NCBI RefSeq assembly: GCF_900476395.1
Contig: NZ_UIHB01000002.1
Coordinates: 62,001 to 126,000 of the forward strand
Direction of reading: 5' to 3'
Length of the DNA stretch: 64,000 nucleotides
Origin: Xanthomonas euroxanthea
GTDB lineage: Bacteria > Pseudomonadota > Gammaproteobacteria > Xanthomonadales > Xanthomonadaceae
Shown: in pieces, positions 61,890 to 64,000 of the stretch
How the letters are laid out: each line of letters begins with the position of its first letter
Position numbering within the stretch: the first letter of the stretch is position 1
Notes under the pieces: model-generated
What the model was told of the DNA's origin: nothing
Databases searched by the model: none
The model's input: only the letters and a program-made list of their open reading frames with translations
Program-made: the position numbers and the translations under genes

Positions 61890-62372
61890 TCAGCGCAGCA
61901 CGACCTTGCCGTTGACCACACGCACATAGGCGTTTTCGCGCACGCCGGCCAGATCGCGCTGGTTCACCACGATGACGCGGCCATCGTCCATGCGCACCTG
62001 CACATCGAAGCTCTCGCTGGTGACGTTGTTCTGGATCGCATTGCCCGCCACCGCGCCGGCGGCGGCACCGGCCACGGCCGAGACGTTCTTGTTGCCCTTG
62101 CTGCCACCGGTCTCCTTGGAGATCTGGCGCCCGGCCACCGCGCCGACGATGCCGCCGAGCACCGCGCCGGTGCCGGTGGGAGCGCTGCGGGTTGGGCCGA
62201 CTTCATCGATGCGGGTCACGATGCCGCAATCCACACAGCGTGCCTGCGGCTGCGAGTAGCCCTGGTCATAGCCGCGGTCGCCGCGGTAGCTGCCGTACTG
62301 GGGCTGGGAGGTGGCGCAGCCAACCAGCGTCGCGGTTGCAGCCAGGCCAATGACGAGCAGTCGGGTCTTCAT
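61890..62372 (-). CDS. Outer-membrane glycine-zipper lipoprotein (SlyB/17-kDa antigen type)
   Basis: A 160-residue lipoprotein. LLVIGLAATATLVGCATSQ has the lipobox. A Tyr/Gly-rich linker is followed by CVDCGIVTRIDEV. The glycine-zipper segment GTGAVLGGIVGAVAGRQISKETG plus AVAGAAAGAVAGNAIQ forms two short membrane-inserting helices. The C-terminal DVQVRMDDGRVIVVNQRDLAGVRENAYVRVVNGKVVLR is a small beta domain. Homologues stabilise the outer membrane. Confidence 0.88.
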   Translation of the reverse strand: MKTRLLVIGLAATATLVGCATSQPQYGSYRGDRGYDQGYSQPQARCVDCGIVTRIDEVGPTRSAPTGTGAVLGGIVGAVAGRQISKETGGSKGNKNVSAVAGAAAGAVAGNAIQNNVTSESFDVQVRMDDGRVIVVNQRDLAGVRENAYVRVVNGKVVLR

Positions 62373-62537
62373 GAGGTCTCTCCGGGGTGGTTCGAAAAAG
62401 CGGTCAGGGCCGCGGCGACGTCATCCTGTGTTGGTCCGGGTGAACGGTCTGCCAACTGCATCACTCCAGGCTTAACGAAACCCGAGCGTCCTGTTCACCA
62501 CCGCGGCAATGCGTAGCGCCTGGGCGCGCGCTGGCGG

Positions 62538-62993
62538 TCAGCGGAAGTCGCGATGACAGGCCTCGCAGGCGTCATTGATCTGTGGCCTGACTGCGGCAAG
62601 CGCGGCGCAATCGGCTGGCGGCGTGCGCTGTGCCTGGTCCAGGACGGTGCGCAGGGCGCTGGCATGCTCGCCGAAGCGGCGGTCCTCGCCGATGTCTGGA
62701 AAGGCCGGCTCCAGTTCGTCGGCAAGCAGGCGCAACGATTGCAGTCGCGCTCGCTGCCTTGTGAGATTGCAGCCACCATCGGTATCGGGTTGCAGGCCGC
62801 GCAGCTGGTAAGCCATCACCTGCATCAGGCTGTCCGGCACCGGGTTGCGCCTGGCCTGCAGCGCGCGCGCCACCATCACCGTGCATACCAGCCCGATCAG
62901 GATGCCCAGCACCAGCAGGAAGGCATAGCGGGACGCGCGCGATTGTTCGGTGGGCGGGGCGGGCATGGACGGAACTCCGGTGGACGCGGACAT
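62538..62993 (-). CDS. Membrane-anchored cytochrome c'-like protein
   Basis: A 151-residue protein with an N-terminal membrane segment (YAFLLVLGILIGLVCTVMVA) and a helical periplasmic domain. The single haem motif is at the extreme C-terminus, NDACEACHRDF, as in four-helix cytochromes c'. LMQVMAYQLRGLQ and LRLLADELEPAFPD are the earlier helices. Covalent haem binding is implied; the partner is unknown. Start ATG 62993 or 62966. It is divergent from tcdA with a 47-bp gap. Confidence 0.78.
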   Translation of the reverse strand: MSASTGVPSMPAPPTEQSRASRYAFLLVLGILIGLVCTVMVARALQARRNPVPDSLMQVMAYQLRGLQPDTDGGCNLTRQRARLQSLRLLADELEPAFPDIGEDRRFGEHASALRTVLDQAQRTPPADCAALAAVRPQINDACEACHRDFR

Positions 62994-63040
62994 CAGTATG
63001 TCGATGGGCGCGCGTTGAGCGGCGCGCGTAAAATAGGCCG

Positions 63041-63871
63041 ATGAAAGCACAATGGCGTGAACGCTTTGCCGGTATCGACCGGCTGTACGGAGTCGGCACG
63101 GTGGAGCGGCTGGCCGCCTGCCGCGTGGCGGTGGTGGGGATGGGCGGCGTGGGCTCGTGGGTGGTCGAGGCGCTGGCGCGTACCGGCGTCGGCCATATCC
63201 GCCTGATCGATGCCGACGACCTGTGCGTGTCCAACACCAACCGGCAGCTGCCGGCGCTGGCCGGGCAGTACGGACGCAACAAGGCGCGCGCAATGGCCGA
63301 ACGCTGCGTGGCGATCAACCCGGAAATCGACGCCGACGCGGTGGAGTCGTTCCTCACCGCCGGCAATATCGAACAGCTGCTCGGCGATGCGTTCGACCTG
63401 GTGATCGATGCCTGCGACAGCTTCCGGGTGAAGGTGGAAACCATCGCCTGGTGCCGCCGACGCAAGTTGCCCTTGCTGACGGTGGGCGCCGCCGGCGGAC
63501 GCACCGATCCCACCCTGGTGCGGGTACGCGATGTCTCGCGCACCGAACACGACGCGATGCTGGCGCTGATCCGCAAGAAGCTGCGCAGCGAGTTCAACTT
63601 CCCCAAGAATCCGCAGCGCTATTTCGGCGTGCCGGCGGTGTACTCGCTGGAGAACGTCAAATACCCGCAGGCCGATGGCAGCGTCTGCGGCATCCGCCCG
63701 CAGCTGGATGCCGACGCCACGCTCAAGCTGGATTGCGGAGCCGGGCTGGGCGCAGCCACGCATATCACCGGCACCTTTGCGTTTGTCGCGGTGGGTAAGG
63801 CGCTGGAGATGTTGCTCAAGCCGAAGGTGGCTGCTGCCAGGCCTGTTGCCGAGGCTGCCTCGGCGGGGTGA
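63041..63871 (+). CDS. tcdA: tRNA threonylcarbamoyladenosine dehydratase
   Basis: A 276-residue E1-like enzyme that cyclises t6A37 in tRNA to ct6A, using ATP. It has FAGIDRLYGVGTVERLAACRVAVVGMGGVGSWVVEALARTGVG, the nucleotide-binding Gly motif, then RLIDADDLCVSNTNRQLPAL, the typical DxDxVxxxNxxRQ pattern, and DLVIDACDSFRVKV. The C-terminal half contains VPAVYSLENVKYP and the predicted active Cys in LDCGAGLGAATHITGTFA. Length is typical (E. coli 268). Confidence 0.95.
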   Translation: MKAQWRERFAGIDRLYGVGTVERLAACRVAVVGMGGVGSWVVEALARTGVGHIRLIDADDLCVSNTNRQLPALAGQYGRNKARAMAERCVAINPEIDADAVESFLTAGNIEQLLGDAFDLVIDACDSFRVKVETIAWCRRRKLPLLTVGAAGGRTDPTLVRVRDVSRTEHDAMLALIRKKLRSEFNFPKNPQRYFGVPAVYSLENVKYPQADGSVCGIRPQLDADATLKLDCGAGLGAATHITGTFAFVAVGKALEMLLKPKVAAARPVAEAASAG

Positions 63872-63878
63872 GTGCGCG

Positions 63879-63901
63879 CGTTGCCGTGTCATGCGGCAAC
63901 G
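63879..63901. terminator. Small hairpin between convergent tcdA and the TatD-type gene
   Basis: CGTTGCCG (63879-63886) and CGGCAACG (63894-63901) form an 8-bp stem with a 7-nt loop, 8 bp beyond the tcdA stop. There is no T-run, so it is a weak candidate. Confidence 0.4.
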
Positions 63902-63911
63902 GGCAGTGCAA

Positions 63912-64000
63912 TCAGGCCGGCAACCCGAACAACCGCCGTGCGTTGGCGGTGGTCTGCGCGGCGATGTGCTCGGCCGCCTCGCCGCGTAGCTGTGCGATGC
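63912..64000 (-). CDS. TatD-family metal-dependent hydrolase, C-terminal end only
   Basis: Only the last 28 codons are in the window. They read IAQLRGEAAEHIAAQTTANA followed by RRLFGLPA and a TGA at 63912-63914. The TTANARRLFGLP ending, with Asn in that position, is typical of TatD/YcfH DNases, 3-prime exonucleases with a TIM-barrel fold. The start lies beyond the right edge. The call rests on a short stretch. Confidence 0.7.
   Translation of the reverse strand, partial: IAQLRGEAAEHIAAQTTANARRLFGLPA

Overview
The window looks like a chromosomal segment of a Xanthomonas-type gammaproteobacterium (Lysobacterales). This rests on the high GC content, the gene order rpsB-tsf / pyrH-frr-uppS beside map-glnD-dapD, an EmrRCAB efflux operon arranged as in Stenotrophomonas, and dispersed repeats (GGGAATC 7-mers, REP-like GTAGGAGCGC palindromes) familiar from this group. 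The species cannot be named from the sequence alone. No plasmid, phage, transposase or CRISPR signature is visible.

Layout. 1-5738 (minus): translation and envelope housekeeping genes rpsB, tsf, pyrH, frr and uppS (cut by the window edge), interrupted by an HDOD-GGDEF signalling gene between tsf and pyrH. 6023-6208: a perfect 14-copy GGGAATC array. 6206-11999 (minus): a Csu-like (spore coat U type) chaperone-usher pilus operon with two chaperones, one usher and three pilin-type proteins, one of them very short. 12318-18967 (plus): map, glnD, dapD (with a histone-H1-like N-terminal extension), a small membrane protein, an ArsC/Spx-like protein and dapE. 19040-20956: asnB behind an asparagine-rich leader peptide and a terminator/antiterminator pair, which I read as an Asn-responsive attenuator. 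21026-27445 (minus): a beta-helix lipoprotein, a TonB siderophore receptor with a Fur-box-like site, a tandem-repeat region and a penicillin-acylase-type hydrolase. 27595-31831: a bacterioferritin-like protein lacking the haem Met, thiopurine methyltransferase, parC. 31892-37609: an AraC regulator divergent from emrR-emrC-emrA-emrB. 38068-39633: a serine beta-lactamase-like protein between a dispersed repeat and tRNA-Leu(CAG). 40187-46812: GH3 beta-glucosidase and M14 peptidase divergent from a POT peptide transporter and a rhomboid protease. 46954-53244: small proteins, a MarR regulator with a palindromic operator candidate, an M3 oligopeptidase, glutathione peroxidase and ferredoxin-NADP reductase. 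53461-64000: an ABC exporter, class I fumarase, a Cys-rich secreted protein, GST, a Tat-exported beta-carbonic anhydrase, outer-membrane phospholipase A, DUF456, cold-shock protein, a glycine-zipper lipoprotein, a cytochrome c'-like protein, TcdA and the end of a TatD-family gene.

How it fits together. Nitrogen and amino-acid metabolism clusters in 12.3-21 kb: GlnD senses glutamine, DapD and DapE make lysine and meso-DAP, and AsnB makes asparagine. Peptide use clusters in 40-51 kb (M14, POT, M3). Iron and redox functions recur (TonB receptor, Bfr, Fpr, Gpx). Most strand switches are marked by strong hairpin terminators. The best candidate for an undescribed system is the asnB attenuator at 19040-19189. 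Gene starts were chosen by eye from ribosome-binding sites, overlaps and family lengths, and several are uncertain, as noted.
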